NCBI RefSeq assembly: GCF_900105245.1
Contig: NZ_FNSZ01000001.1
Location: 7,004,001-7,068,000 of the forward strand
DNA length: 64,000 nucleotides
Source of the DNA: Streptomyces sp. 1222.5
GTDB taxonomy: Bacteria > Actinomycetota > Actinomycetes > Streptomycetales > Streptomycetaceae
Direction: 5' to 3'
Below, in pieces: positions 36,714-45,519 of the stretch. How positions within the stretch are numbered: the first letter of the stretch is position 1; each line of letters opens with the position of its first letter. The notes below the pieces were generated by a model, which ran no database searches, was not told the DNA's origin, and worked only from the letters and a program-made list of their open reading frames with translations. The position numbers and the translations under genes are program-made.

Positions 36714-38189
36714 GTGACCCCCCACGCCCCCGACCGCCTCCACCACCGGCTGCACGCCGTCCTGTTCGACATGGACGGCACCCTCGTGGACACCGAACGC
36801 CTGTGGTGGGAGGCGGTCGAGCAGGTCGCCGGACGCCCGCTGACCGAGGCCGACCAGCCGGAGGTGCTCGGCCGCCCCGTCGAGCACACCGCCGACTGGC
36901 TCGGCGCTGCCACCGGCAGGCCGGCCGCCGACCTCGCCACCGTCCTGCACCGCGAGTTCGCCGAGCGCGTCCGCACCGGCATCGTGCCCCGCCCCGGCGC
37001 CGTCGAGCTGCTGGACGCGCTCGCCGCCGCGGGCGTCCCCACCGCCCTGGTCACCGCGTCCCCGCGCGCGGTCGCCGACGTCGTCCTCGACGCGCTGGGT
37101 GCCCACCGGTTCGCGACCTCCGTCACCGCCGACGACACCGCCCGCACCAAGCCCGCCCCCGATCCCTACCTGGCCGCCTGCCGGATCCTCGGGGTCGACC
37201 CGCCGGCCTGTGTCGCCGTCGAGGACACCGAGACCGGCGTCGCCTCCGCCGAGGCCGCCGGGTGCACGGTGCTCGCCGTGCCCTCGCTCGCGCCGATCGG
37301 CGAGGCGCCCGGCCGGACCGTGCGGGACAGCCTGGCCGGGGTCACGGCCGCCGACCTGGAACGGATGGCCGCTCCCCGGCTCCGCGTGATGAGCTGGAAC
37401 CTGTGGCTCGGCGGCAGCAAGGTAGACGACCACCGGGCCAAGCAGGTCCAGGCGGTCCTGGAGAGCGGTGCCGACGTCGTCGGGCTCCAGGAGACCGGCG
37501 GGACGGCCGCCCAGGAGCTGGCCGAGGCCCTCGGCTGGCACCACCACCGGGCCGGCGAGAACCTCGGCGTCCTCAGCCGTCACCCCGTCACCGCCCGCTT
37601 CGGCGACCCGGACGTCGGTTTCTACGGCGCCGCCGGTGTCCGGATCGCGGTCGCCCCCGGTCGCGAGGTGGACGTCTGGACCGCCCACCTGCACTACACG
37701 CCGTACGGGCCCTACGAGGCCGCCTTCGACGGACTGCCGGCGGCCGGGCTGATCGCCCACGAGGAGCTGCGGCTGAGCCAGATGCGGGACGCGCTGGACC
37801 GGATCGCCGAGTCGTCGGACGACGGCGTCCCGGTCGTCCTCGTCGGGGACTTCAACTGCCCCTCCCACCTGGACTGGCCGGACGTGCGCTGGCCGGTGAC
37901 CGAGGCGGCCGAGGACGCGGGGTTCGCCGACTCCTTCCGCGAGGCCCACCCCGACCCGGCCGCCGAACCCGGGCACACCTGGTCGCCCGTTCATCCGGTG
38001 CACGAGGACGGCAGCGGACGGCCCGAACCGCAGGACCGGATCGACTACGTCCTGCACCGCGGACTGACCGTGCTCGACTCCCGGACGCTGGTCACCGGCA
38101 TCCCGCGGCCCTGGCCGGACGTGGCGGGCAACGACTGGCCCTCCGACCACGCGGCGGTCGTCACCACCTTCGCCCTGCCCAGCGGGTGA
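36714..38189 (+). CDS. Fusion of HAD phosphatase and endonuclease/exonuclease/phosphatase domain
   Basis: 491 residues with two different phosphate-cleaving domains. Residues about 14-217 are a HAD-IA hydrolase: FDMDGTLVDTE (nucleophile Asp19, Asp21), TASP near 113, KPAPDPY near 145 and EDTETG. Residues about 222-490 are an EEP (DNase I/sphingomyelinase-like) domain: SWNLWLGG, LQETGG, GDFNCPSH and SDHAAVV. No signal peptide, so it acts in the cytoplasm. GTG 36714 has TGAGGAAAG upstream, 14 bases after the ABC ATPase. A sequential phosphodiesterase then phosphomonoesterase role on the imported solute is an inference; no frameshift is needed to read through. Confidence 0.88.
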   Translation: MTPHAPDRLHHRLHAVLFDMDGTLVDTERLWWEAVEQVAGRPLTEADQPEVLGRPVEHTADWLGAATGRPAADLATVLHREFAERVRTGIVPRPGAVELLDALAAAGVPTALVTASPRAVADVVLDALGAHRFATSVTADDTARTKPAPDPYLAACRILGVDPPACVAVEDTETGVASAEAAGCTVLAVPSLAPIGEAPGRTVRDSLAGVTAADLERMAAPRLRVMSWNLWLGGSKVDDHRAKQVQAVLESGADVVGLQETGGTAAQELAEALGWHHHRAGENLGVLSRHPVTARFGDPDVGFYGAAGVRIAVAPGREVDVWTAHLHYTPYGPYEAAFDGLPAAGLIAHEELRLSQMRDALDRIAESSDDGVPVVLVGDFNCPSHLDWPDVRWPVTEAAEDAGFADSFREAHPDPAAEPGHTWSPVHPVHEDGSGRPEPQDRIDYVLHRGLTVLDSRTLVTGIPRPWPDVAGNDWPSDHAAVVTTFALPSG

Positions 38190-38282
38190 CCCGGGGTTAC
38201 CGCAGGTCACCATTGCGGGGCCGGTGCTGATCCCGTAGGTTGTGCCGAACTTTCTACCGACTGGTAACACCGGCAGGTCTCC

Positions 38283-40832
38283 ATGCGCTGGCCCCTCGGC
38301 CGTCCCACCACCGTTCGTGCGCGGATCGTGGCGCTCGCGCTCGCCCCGGCCGTCGCCCTGATGGCCCTGTGGAGCTTCGCCATGGTGTCCGTCACCGCCG
38401 AACTGCGCGCGCTGGTCCGGCTCCAGGGGGTGTACGAGGACTTCGGCACCCCCGTGGACACCGCGGTCGGACAGATCCAGATCGAGCGGCGGATGTCCGC
38501 CACCTACCTGGGCGGGCGCCTCGACACCACCACCGCCGGGCAACTGCTCGGCCAGCAGCGGCGTACCGACCGGGCCGTGGACGCCATGCGGCAGGCGGTC
38601 CGGGACGGGGACCGGGACCGGCTCACGGACCGTCAGCGGCAGGCCCTGGACACCATGGTGAAGGCCACCGGCAGGCTGGAGGGGCTGCGCGAACGCGTAC
38701 TGTCCCGGCGGCTCAGCTGGGACCGGGCCGTGGACGAGTACAGCGCGCTCGTCGAGCCCGGCTTCGACGTGCAGTCCACGCTCACCGCGCTCCAGGCCGG
38801 ACAGCTCGCCCGCGAGGCACAGGTCGTCGTCGAGCTGGTCCGGGTCCGGGAATTCGTGTCCCGGGAGGACGCCCTCGTCGCGGGCGCACGCGCGGCCGGC
38901 ACGCTGACCGACCGGCAGTACGACAGCCTGACCGCGGCCATCGAGGACCGGCGCGTCTTCGAGCGGACCTACGTGCCGGACCTGCCCGCCGACTCGCGGG
39001 CGCTGTTCGAACAGTTCGCCCGGGACGACCTGCACCGCTCCCTGGAGCGGGGCGAGGACGCGCTGCTGCGCTCCGGTGCCGCGGGGGCCGGGCGGGCCGT
39101 CGCCGCCGACAGCTGGCGCTCCACCACCGACCGGGCCGTCAAGCGGTACATGCTGCTGTGCACCCGGTCCGCCGAGAACTCCGCCGCGCGCGGACGGGCC
39201 TTCGCCTACCGGGAGCTGACGAAGGCGGCCGTCGTCGGCGCGGTCGGGCTGGCCGCCGTGGCCCTGTCGCTGTGGTTCGCGGTGCGCGGCGCCCGGCGGA
39301 TCTCCCGGCGCCTGGAGACCCTGCGGGACGCCGCCGACGTCCTGGCGCAGCGCCAGCTGCCCGACGTCATGCGGAGACTGGGCGCCGGCGAGGAGGTGGA
39401 CGCGGCCGCCGAGGCCCCGCCGCTCGCCGCCGACGACGTGCGCGACGACGAGATCGGGCAGGTCGGCCGGTCCTTCAACGCGGCCCGCCTGGCCGCCGTG
39501 GAGGCCGCGGTCCGGCAGGCGACCCTGCGCCGCGGCCTGTTCGCCGTCCTGCTCAACATCGCCCGGCGCAACCAGGCGCTGGTGCACCGCCAGCTGAAGC
39601 TCGTCGACACGCTGGAGCGGCGCACCGAGGACCCGGACGTGCTGCGCGAGCTCTTCCGCATCGACCACCTGACCACCCGGATGCGCCGGCACGCGGAGAG
39701 CCTGATCATCCTGTCCGGCTCCGCCCCCGGCCGCCGCTGGCGCAGGCCGGTGCCCGTCGCGGACGTCGTCGCGTCGGCCGTCGGTGAGATCGAGGATTAC
39801 GCGCGTGTGGTCGTGCCGCCGATGCCGGAGACGGGCGTGGCCGCGGACGCGGTCGCCGACGTCGTGCACCTGGTCGCCGAGCTGTTGGAGAACGCCACGG
39901 TGTTCTCGCCGCCGCACACCCAGGTCACCCTGCGCACCGGGCGGGTGGGCGGCGGCTTCGTCCTGGAGATCGACGACCGGGGCCTCGGTCTCGACGCCGG
40001 GCAGCGGGCCGAGGCCCAGCGCACCCTCACCGACCCCGACGCCTTCGACCCGACCCGCCACGACCGGCTCGGCCTGTACGTCGTCGGCCGCCTCGCCGCC
40101 CTCCACGGCATCGAGGTGAGCCTGCGCGACTCGCCGTACGGCGGTACGACGGCGGTGGTGCTGCTGCCCGAGAGCGTGCTGGCGGAGCCGGAGCCGGTGC
40201 GGACCGTAGCGGGGGTACGCCGGCCGGCGACGGACGTGGAGACGGGCCGGGGAGCCGGGGCACGGCCGAGGCCGGACGACACCACGGCCACGGCCGCCGG
40301 CGCAGCGCCGGCAGGCACCGGGGACCCGGCGACCGGTGTCCGGGCGGCGCGTGGGCTTCCCGCGCCGCGGACCGGCGAGGGGATCGCCCCGGTGCGGGAG
40401 CTGCCGACGAGGAAGCGGACGCGGCCGGCGCAGGAGCCTGCCGGACCGGTCGTGGAGGGGGATTCGCTCGCCGCGGAGCCTTCGGTCCGGGAGCCTGCCG
40501 GACCGGTCGTGGAGGGGGATTCGCTCGCCGCGGAGCCTTCGGTCCGGGAGCCTGCCGGACCGTCCGTGCTGCCCACGTTGCCCAGCCGGACCCGCCAGGC
40601 CGCCCTGGCCCCCGAGCTGCGCGACGATCCGGCCGGCCCCGGGGCCGTGCCCGAGCGGGCCCTCGACCCCGAGGAGATGCGCGCGATCTTCGGCGCCTTC
40701 CAGCGGGGCCTCGACCGCGGCCGCAAGGGCCTCCCCGCGGCCGGGGAGCCGGGCACGGAAGGAACGGCAGCGCAGGCCACCGACATGACCACCCACGCCG
40801 ACGAAGGGACGGACACCGACGATGCCCGGTGA
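38283..40832 (+). CDS. Conservon sensor histidine kinase (CvnA type) with NIT domain
   Basis: 849 residues. Membrane helix at about 16-36, extracytoplasmic nitrate/nitrite-sensing (NIT) domain to about 300, second helix 311-331, then a dimerisation region (RIDHLTTRMRRHAES) and an HATPase domain with N box LLENATVFSPPH near 535. The last 200 residues are low-complexity and contain an exact 57-base tandem duplication (residues 718-755). Conservon kinases work with roadblock, DUF742 and GTPase partners at the membrane. ATG 38283; the end overlaps the roadblock gene by 11 bases. The preceding gene is 93 bases away. Confidence 0.9.
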   Translation: MRWPLGRPTTVRARIVALALAPAVALMALWSFAMVSVTAELRALVRLQGVYEDFGTPVDTAVGQIQIERRMSATYLGGRLDTTTAGQLLGQQRRTDRAVDAMRQAVRDGDRDRLTDRQRQALDTMVKATGRLEGLRERVLSRRLSWDRAVDEYSALVEPGFDVQSTLTALQAGQLAREAQVVVELVRVREFVSREDALVAGARAAGTLTDRQYDSLTAAIEDRRVFERTYVPDLPADSRALFEQFARDDLHRSLERGEDALLRSGAAGAGRAVAADSWRSTTDRAVKRYMLLCTRSAENSAARGRAFAYRELTKAAVVGAVGLAAVALSLWFAVRGARRISRRLETLRDAADVLAQRQLPDVMRRLGAGEEVDAAAEAPPLAADDVRDDEIGQVGRSFNAARLAAVEAAVRQATLRRGLFAVLLNIARRNQALVHRQLKLVDTLERRTEDPDVLRELFRIDHLTTRMRRHAESLIILSGSAPGRRWRRPVPVADVVASAVGEIEDYARVVVPPMPETGVAADAVADVVHLVAELLENATVFSPPHTQVTLRTGRVGGGFVLEIDDRGLGLDAGQRAEAQRTLTDPDAFDPTRHDRLGLYVVGRLAALHGIEVSLRDSPYGGTTAVVLLPESVLAEPEPVRTVAGVRRPATDVETGRGAGARPRPDDTTATAAGAAPAGTGDPATGVRAARGLPAPRTGEGIAPVRELPTRKRTRPAQEPAGPVVEGDSLAAEPSVREPAGPVVEGDSLAAEPSVREPAGPSVLPTLPSRTRQAALAPELRDDPAGPGAVPERALDPEEMRAIFGAFQRGLDRGRKGLPAAGEPGTEGTAAQATDMTTHADEGTDTDDAR
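40434..40561 (+). repeat. 57-base exact tandem duplication inside the kinase gene
   Basis: Copies 40434-40490 and 40491-40547 are identical, followed by 14 bases of a third copy (40548-40561). Each encodes EPAGPVVEGDSLAAEPSVR. Frame is kept, so the linker is lengthened by 19 residues. Identity implies recent origin. Confidence 0.95.
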
Positions 40833-41259
40833 CGATCACAACCCCGAGCAGACCGACGTGCCCGCGGGAGCGCCCGGCACGGACCTGGGCTGGCTGCTGG
40901 ACGATCTCGTGGCGCGCACCGACCACGTACGCCAGGCCGTGCTGCTCACCGCCGACGGGCTGCCGCTCAGCAGCTCGGACGGCATGCGCAGACGGGACAT
41001 CGAGCATCTGGCCGCCATCTGCTCCGGCTTCCACGGCCTGGCCAGATCGGCGGGGGAGCGGTTCGCGGCGGGTGAGGTGCGGCAGACCATGGTGATGCTG
41101 GACGACGCCTACCTCTTCATCACCCCCGCCGGCCACGGCAGCAGGCTCGCCGTGCTGAGCGAGGCCCGGACCGACGTCGGTCAGCTCGCCCACGAGATGG
41201 CCCTCCTCGTCCGCCGCCTCGGCAGCCACCTGGACGCCGCCGCCCGATCGGGCTCCTGA
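40822..41259 (+). CDS. Roadblock/LC7 domain protein (CvnB type)
   Basis: 145 residues. Roadblock/LC7 fold (DLGWLLDDLVARTDHVRQAVLLTADGLPLSSSDGM...RQTMVMLDDAYLFITPAG), a dimeric partner of small GTPases. Second gene of the conservon, overlapping the kinase by 11 bases. Usually acts as GTPase-activating or scaffolding partner for CvnD, which is not encoded here. Confidence 0.92.
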   Translation: MPGDDHNPEQTDVPAGAPGTDLGWLLDDLVARTDHVRQAVLLTADGLPLSSSDGMRRRDIEHLAAICSGFHGLARSAGERFAAGEVRQTMVMLDDAYLFITPAGHGSRLAVLSEARTDVGQLAHEMALLVRRLGSHLDAAARSGS

Positions 41260-41266
41260 GCCGACG

Positions 41267-41647
41267 GTGAGCGACGAGCACTGGTACGAGGACGAGACCG
41301 GGTCGATGGTGCGCCCCTACACGGTGACCCGGGGCCGTACCCGGCCCGACGGCCGGCACACCGTCGACCTGATGTCCCGGGTCACCGCGCTCGACACCGA
41401 GGGGCCGGAGCCCGCCGTGGACCACGCCGGTGCGACCCTGCTCGAAATGGTCCGGCGCGGCCCTCGCCCCGTGGTGGAGCTTGCGGCGGACGCCGATCTC
41501 CCCCTCACCGTCGTCCGGGTCCTCCTCGGCGACCTGGCCGCGGCGGACCTGATCCGCATCGACGAGCCCCGGCGCGCGGGACCCGACGGCACCGCCACCG
41601 ACCCGGTCCTGCTCCGCGAGATCGTCCAACGGCTCCGGCAGATCTAG
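41267..41647 (+). CDS. DUF742 protein (CvnC type)
   Basis: 126 residues. DUF742 with the usual YTVTRGRTRP segment near residue 20 and a winged-helix-like second half (TLLEMVRRGPRPVVELAADADLPLTVVRVLLGDLAAADLI). GTG 41267 follows the roadblock stop by seven bases. In other conservons the CvnD GTPase begins inside or right after this gene; here 295 non-coding bases follow, then a nitrilase gene. Confidence 0.92.
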   Translation: MSDEHWYEDETGSMVRPYTVTRGRTRPDGRHTVDLMSRVTALDTEGPEPAVDHAGATLLEMVRRGPRPVVELAADADLPLTVVRVLLGDLAAADLIRIDEPRRAGPDGTATDPVLLREIVQRLRQI

Positions 41648-41942
41648 CACGGGCGCCGGGGGACCGCCGTACCCGCGCTGAGCAGCGGTGACGCGGCCGG
41701 TGAACCGACGGTGATCTTCCTCCTGAGGGCACGGCGGTCCCGCCGCGAGCTCCTGCCCGCGCCCGAGCCCCCTTGAGGGACGGGCACCGCTCCGACGGGC
41801 CGCGCAACGAATCGCCGCCGAACCCGTGGTGCACGCAACAAACCGTGCACCGGCGCGCAACGGCTCCTTCTTGTCCGGCCGAGCGCGCCGAACGTACCTT
41901 TCTTCTGGCCCCCAAAACCCCTTTTTCCGGTGAGGACCCCGC

Positions 41943-42731
41943 ATGCGCACCGCCCTGCTCCAGAGCTCCGGCCGCCCCGGCTCCGTCGCCGAGAACCTCA
42001 AGGTCCTCGACGCGGCCGCGGGCCGGGCCGCCGCCGCTGGCGCCGCGCTGCTCGCCGCGCCGGAGATGTTCCTGACCGGGTACGCGATCGGCGACGACAT
42101 CGCCCGCCTCGCCGAGCGCGCCGACGGCGACTCCGCCGACGCGATCGCCGAGATCGCCGGCCGGCACGGCATCGCGATCACCTACGGCTACCCGGAGCGC
42201 GACGGCGAGACCGTCTACAACTCCGCCCAGCTGATCTCCGCCGACGGCACCCGGCTCGCGAACTACCGCAAGACCCACCTCTTCGGCTGCGCCGAGCGCG
42301 AGCACTTCACGCCCGGCGAGCAGTCGCTCGTCCAGGCCCGGCTGGGCGGCCTGACCGTCGGCATCATGATCTGCTACGACGTCGAGTTCCCGGAGAACGC
42401 CCGCGCCCACGCCCTGGCCGGCACCGACCTGCTCGTCGTGCCGACGGCGAACATGCACCCCTTCCAGTTCGTCGCCGAGTCCATGGTGCCGGTGCGTGCC
42501 TGGGAGAACCAGATGTACGTCGCGTACGTCAACCGGGTCGGCGCCGAGGGCGAGTTCGAGTTCTTCGGGCTCTCCGCGCTCGCCGGGCCCGACGGGATCG
42601 CCCGCACCCGCGCCGGCCGCGGTGAGGAGCTGGTCGTCGCCGACGTCGACCCGGCCTTCCTCGCCGCCTCCCGCGAGGCCAACCCGTACCTGAAGGACCG
42701 CCGCCCCGGCCTGTACGGGTCCCTGGTCTGA
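41943..42731 (+). CDS. Nitrilase-superfamily amidase, DavA-like (5-aminovaleramidase type)
   Basis: 262 residues. Catalytic triad Glu41 (APEMFLTGY), Lys110 (NYRKTHLFG) and Cys144 (MICYDVEFPE), so it cleaves an amide C-N bond. Length and the segments EMFLTGY, YGYPER, NYRKTHLFG, YDVEFPENAR and VPTANM closely match what I recall of Pseudomonas putida DavA, which hydrolyses 5-aminovaleramide. The next gene, 49 bases on, is DavB-like, the oxygenase that would make this amide from lysine. No regulator adjoins. Substrate remains inferred. Confidence 0.85.
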   Translation: MRTALLQSSGRPGSVAENLKVLDAAAGRAAAAGAALLAAPEMFLTGYAIGDDIARLAERADGDSADAIAEIAGRHGIAITYGYPERDGETVYNSAQLISADGTRLANYRKTHLFGCAEREHFTPGEQSLVQARLGGLTVGIMICYDVEFPENARAHALAGTDLLVVPTANMHPFQFVAESMVPVRAWENQMYVAYVNRVGAEGEFEFFGLSALAGPDGIARTRAGRGEELVVADVDPAFLAASREANPYLKDRRPGLYGSLV

Positions 42732-42780
42732 TCCCCCCGAGCCCTCCCCGATCCACCCCCGCGCAAGGAGTCCGTACCCC

Positions 42781-44478
42781 ATGACGTCCACGGTGCCCAA
42801 CGCCGTCGAGCACACCGACGAGCAGCAGCCGCCGATCACCATGTTCGGCCCGGACTTCCCCTACGCCTACGACGACTTCCTCGCCCACCCGGCGGGCCTC
42901 GGCCAGATACCGGCGACCGAGCACGGTGCCGAGGTCGCGGTCATCGGCGGCGGCCTGTCCGGCATCGTGGCCGCGTACGAGCTGATGAAGATGGGCCTCA
43001 AGCCCGTCGTCTACGAGGCCGACCAGCTCGGCGGCCGGCTGCGCACCGTCGGCTTCGAGGGCTGCGACGAGGAGCTCAACTGCGAGCTGGGCGCCATGCG
43101 GTTCCCGCCGTCCTCCACCGCCCTGCAGCACTACATCGACCTGGTCGGCCTGGAGACCACGCCGTTCCCGAACCCGCTGGCCGAGGCCACCCCTTCGACC
43201 GTGGTCGACCTCAAGGGCGAGTCGCACTACGCCGAGACGGTCGAGGACCTGCCCCAGGTCTACCGGGACGTCGCCGCCGCCTGGAACAAGTGCCTCGAGG
43301 ACGGCGCCGACTTCTCCGACATGAACCGCGCGATGCGCGAGCGGGACGTCCCGCGCATCCGCGAGATCTGGGCGCAGCTCGTCGAGAAGTTCGACAACCA
43401 GACCTTCTACGGCTTCCTCTGCGACTCCGAGGCCTTCAAGTCCTTCCGGCACCGCGAGATCTTCGGCCAGGTCGGCTTCGGCACCGGCGGCTGGGACACC
43501 GACTTCCCGAACTCCATCCTGGAGATCCTGCGCGTCGTCTACACCGAGGCCGACGACCACCACCGCGGCATCGTCGGCGGCTCGCAGCAGCTGCCGCTGC
43601 GCCTCTGGGAGCGCGAGCCGGAGAAGATCGTCCACTGGCCGTACGGCACCTCGCTGAAGTCCCTGCACGTGGACGGCGAGCCGAAGCCGGCCGTGACCCG
43701 CCTGCACCGCACCGCGGGCAACCAGATCACCGTCACCGACGCCAACGGCGACATCCGCACCTACAAGGCGGCCATCTTCACCGCCCAGTCCTGGATGCTG
43801 CTGTCCAAGATCGCCTGCGACGACTCGCTCTTCCCGATCGACCACTGGACCGCGATCGAGCGCACCCACTACATGGAGTCCAGCAAGCTCTTCGTACCCG
43901 TGGACCGGCCGTTCTGGCTGGACAAGGACGAGGAGACCGGCCGGGACGTCATGTCGATGACGCTCACCGACCGCATGACCCGCGGCACCTACCTGCTGGA
44001 CGACGGCCCGGACAAGCCGGCCGTGATCTGCCTGTCGTACACCTGGTGCGACGACAGCCTGAAGTGGCTGCCGCTGTCCGCGAACGAGCGGATGGAGGTC
44101 ATGCTGAAGTCGCTCGGCGAGATCTACCCGAAGGTCGACATCCGGAAGCACATCATCGGCAACCCGGTGACCGTCTCCTGGGAGAACGAGCCCTACTTCA
44201 TGGGCGCGTTCAAGGCCAACCTGCCGGGCCACTACCGCTACCAGCGGCGCCTGTTCACGCACTTCATGCAGGACCGGCTGCCCGAGGACAAGCGTGGCAT
44301 CTTCCTCGCCGGCGACGACATCTCCTGGACGGCCGGCTGGGCCGAGGGCGCGATCCAGACCGCGCTGAACGCGGTCTGGGGCGTCATGCACCACTTCGGC
44401 GGCGAGACCGACGCGGTCAACCCGGGCCCGGGCGACGTCTACGACGAGATCGCCCCGGTGGAGCTTCCCGAGGACTGA
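42781..44478 (+). CDS. FAD-dependent L-amino-acid 2-monooxygenase, DavB-like (lysine 2-monooxygenase type)
   Basis: 565 residues, flavin amine oxidase family. FAD motif EVAVIGGGLSGIVAAYELMK near residue 52, the LGGRLRT arginine motif, and the C-terminal AGDDISWTAGWAEGAIQTAL that holds flavin. The opening FGPDFPYAYDDFLAHPAGLG, FGQVGFGTGGWDTDFPNS and the close NPGPGDVYDEI match P. putida DavB as I remember it. Such enzymes oxidise and decarboxylate an amino acid to its amide; lysine is the likely substrate, tryptophan or arginine are alternatives. ATG 42781 has AAGGAG upstream. Followed by a terminator. Confidence 0.85.
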   Translation: MTSTVPNAVEHTDEQQPPITMFGPDFPYAYDDFLAHPAGLGQIPATEHGAEVAVIGGGLSGIVAAYELMKMGLKPVVYEADQLGGRLRTVGFEGCDEELNCELGAMRFPPSSTALQHYIDLVGLETTPFPNPLAEATPSTVVDLKGESHYAETVEDLPQVYRDVAAAWNKCLEDGADFSDMNRAMRERDVPRIREIWAQLVEKFDNQTFYGFLCDSEAFKSFRHREIFGQVGFGTGGWDTDFPNSILEILRVVYTEADDHHRGIVGGSQQLPLRLWEREPEKIVHWPYGTSLKSLHVDGEPKPAVTRLHRTAGNQITVTDANGDIRTYKAAIFTAQSWMLLSKIACDDSLFPIDHWTAIERTHYMESSKLFVPVDRPFWLDKDEETGRDVMSMTLTDRMTRGTYLLDDGPDKPAVICLSYTWCDDSLKWLPLSANERMEVMLKSLGEIYPKVDIRKHIIGNPVTVSWENEPYFMGAFKANLPGHYRYQRRLFTHFMQDRLPEDKRGIFLAGDDISWTAGWAEGAIQTALNAVWGVMHHFGGETDAVNPGPGDVYDEIAPVELPED

Positions 44479-44492
44479 CCGGGACAAGGACG

Positions 44493-44537
44493 AAGGCGCG
44501 GCCGGCCGGCCTCAGACTCCGGCCGCCCGCGCCTTTT
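44493..44537. terminator. Bidirectional terminator between davB-like and LLM genes
   Basis: AAGGCGCGG (44493-44501) pairs with CCGCGCCTT (44527-44535) with further GGCC pairing inside; TTTT ends at 44537. It overlaps the 3' end of the convergent oxidoreductase gene. Confidence 0.65.
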
Positions 44538-45441
44538 CGAACACCTCGGCGGCGACGTCCGTCAGCTCCTGCGCGTCCCGCGCCTCGCCCTGGAGGTCGA
44601 CGAGGATCTCGTCCAGTCCGATCCCGGCGTGCTCCACGAGATCGGCCACGATCTGGTCGACGCTGCCCTGGAAGGGCCTGCGGTCGGTGCCCTCGCACGG
44701 CTTCGCGCGCACGCTCGTGTTCGCCCGCAGCACCGTCCGGATCGGCTCGGTGCGCCCGCGCTCCTCGGCCATGTCTCGCAACCGCCGCCACTGGACGGCG
44801 ATCTGCTCCGCGCCGGCGCCCGCGGGCAGCCAGCCGTCGGCGTGGTCGACCAGCCGGCGCAGGGCCCTGCCGTTGCCCGCGGCGAGCAGGATCGGGATCG
44901 GCCGGGCGGGCTTGGGTCCGACCACCGCCGAGGCGATCCGGGCGACCGCGCCCTCGTGCACCACCGGGTCCGGGCCCCACACCGCGCGGCACACCTCGAT
45001 GGTCTCGTCCAGCACCCTGCCGCGTTCCTCGAAGGGCCGGACGCCCGAGGCCGCGTACTCGTCCAGGGACCAGCCCGTGCCGAGGCCGGCCACCACCCGG
45101 CCGCCGCTGGCCGCGTCCAGCGTGGCCAGGGCCTTGGCGAGCTGGAACGGCAGGTGCAGTGGCGCCACCAGCACGCTGGAGCCCAGCTCCGCCCGCCGGG
45201 TGGCCGCCGCGGCCAGCGTGAGGGTGACCAGCGGATCTGCCACCGCCCGGTAGCGGTCGGGCCAGGGCAGGCCTTCGATGCCGTACAGGCCCTGGGTGGC
45301 GGGCTCCGGGAACAGGGCCCGCTCGAAGACCCACAGGCTGTCGTAGCCGATCTCCTCGGCCGCGCGCGCCACCCTCGGGACGTCGTCGCCGATCGAGTAC
45401 TGCCGCATCTGGGGAAGTCCGAGTCCGAGCCGGGTCGCCAT
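44512..45441 (-). CDS. LLM-class (luciferase-like) oxidoreductase, probably F420- or FMN-dependent
   Basis: 309 residues, TIM-barrel luciferase-like fold. LGLGLPQMRQYSIGDDVPRVARAAEEIGYDSLWVFER is the usual N terminus and GRVVAGLGTGWSLDEYAASG the cofactor-contacting strand and loop. Actinobacterial members often use coenzyme F420; no residue here settles it. ATG 45441. Monocistronic, convergent with the DavB-like gene. Substrate unknown. Confidence 0.88.
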   Translation of the reverse strand: MATRLGLGLPQMRQYSIGDDVPRVARAAEEIGYDSLWVFERALFPEPATQGLYGIEGLPWPDRYRAVADPLVTLTLAAAATRRAELGSSVLVAPLHLPFQLAKALATLDAASGGRVVAGLGTGWSLDEYAASGVRPFEERGRVLDETIEVCRAVWGPDPVVHEGAVARIASAVVGPKPARPIPILLAAGNGRALRRLVDHADGWLPAGAGAEQIAVQWRRLRDMAEERGRTEPIRTVLRANTSVRAKPCEGTDRRPFQGSVDQIVADLVEHAGIGLDEILVDLQGEARDAQELTDVAAEVFEKARAAGV

Positions 45442-45519
45442 GCCGCCGCTCCTCTGCAGTCGAGTACCGGTAGTTCAACTCCCGGCGTGCGCGGGAGAGT
45501 TCCGGATAACGGGTCCGGA

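Noticed and set aside
40434..40561. Tandem repeat considered as a mobile-element scar
   Set aside because: No flanking inverted repeats or target duplication; simple in-frame duplication explains it.
36048..40796. Open frame of about 1580 codons on the minus strand
   Set aside because: It lies opposite the ABC ATPase, HAD-EEP and kinase genes, reads as low-complexity Gly/Arg/Pro-rich protein, and has no motif. High G+C makes such antisense frames common.
41644..41850. Minus-strand frame in the gap after DUF742 as a remnant of the missing GTPase
   Set aside because: No G1 or other GTPase motif in any frame of 41648-41942.
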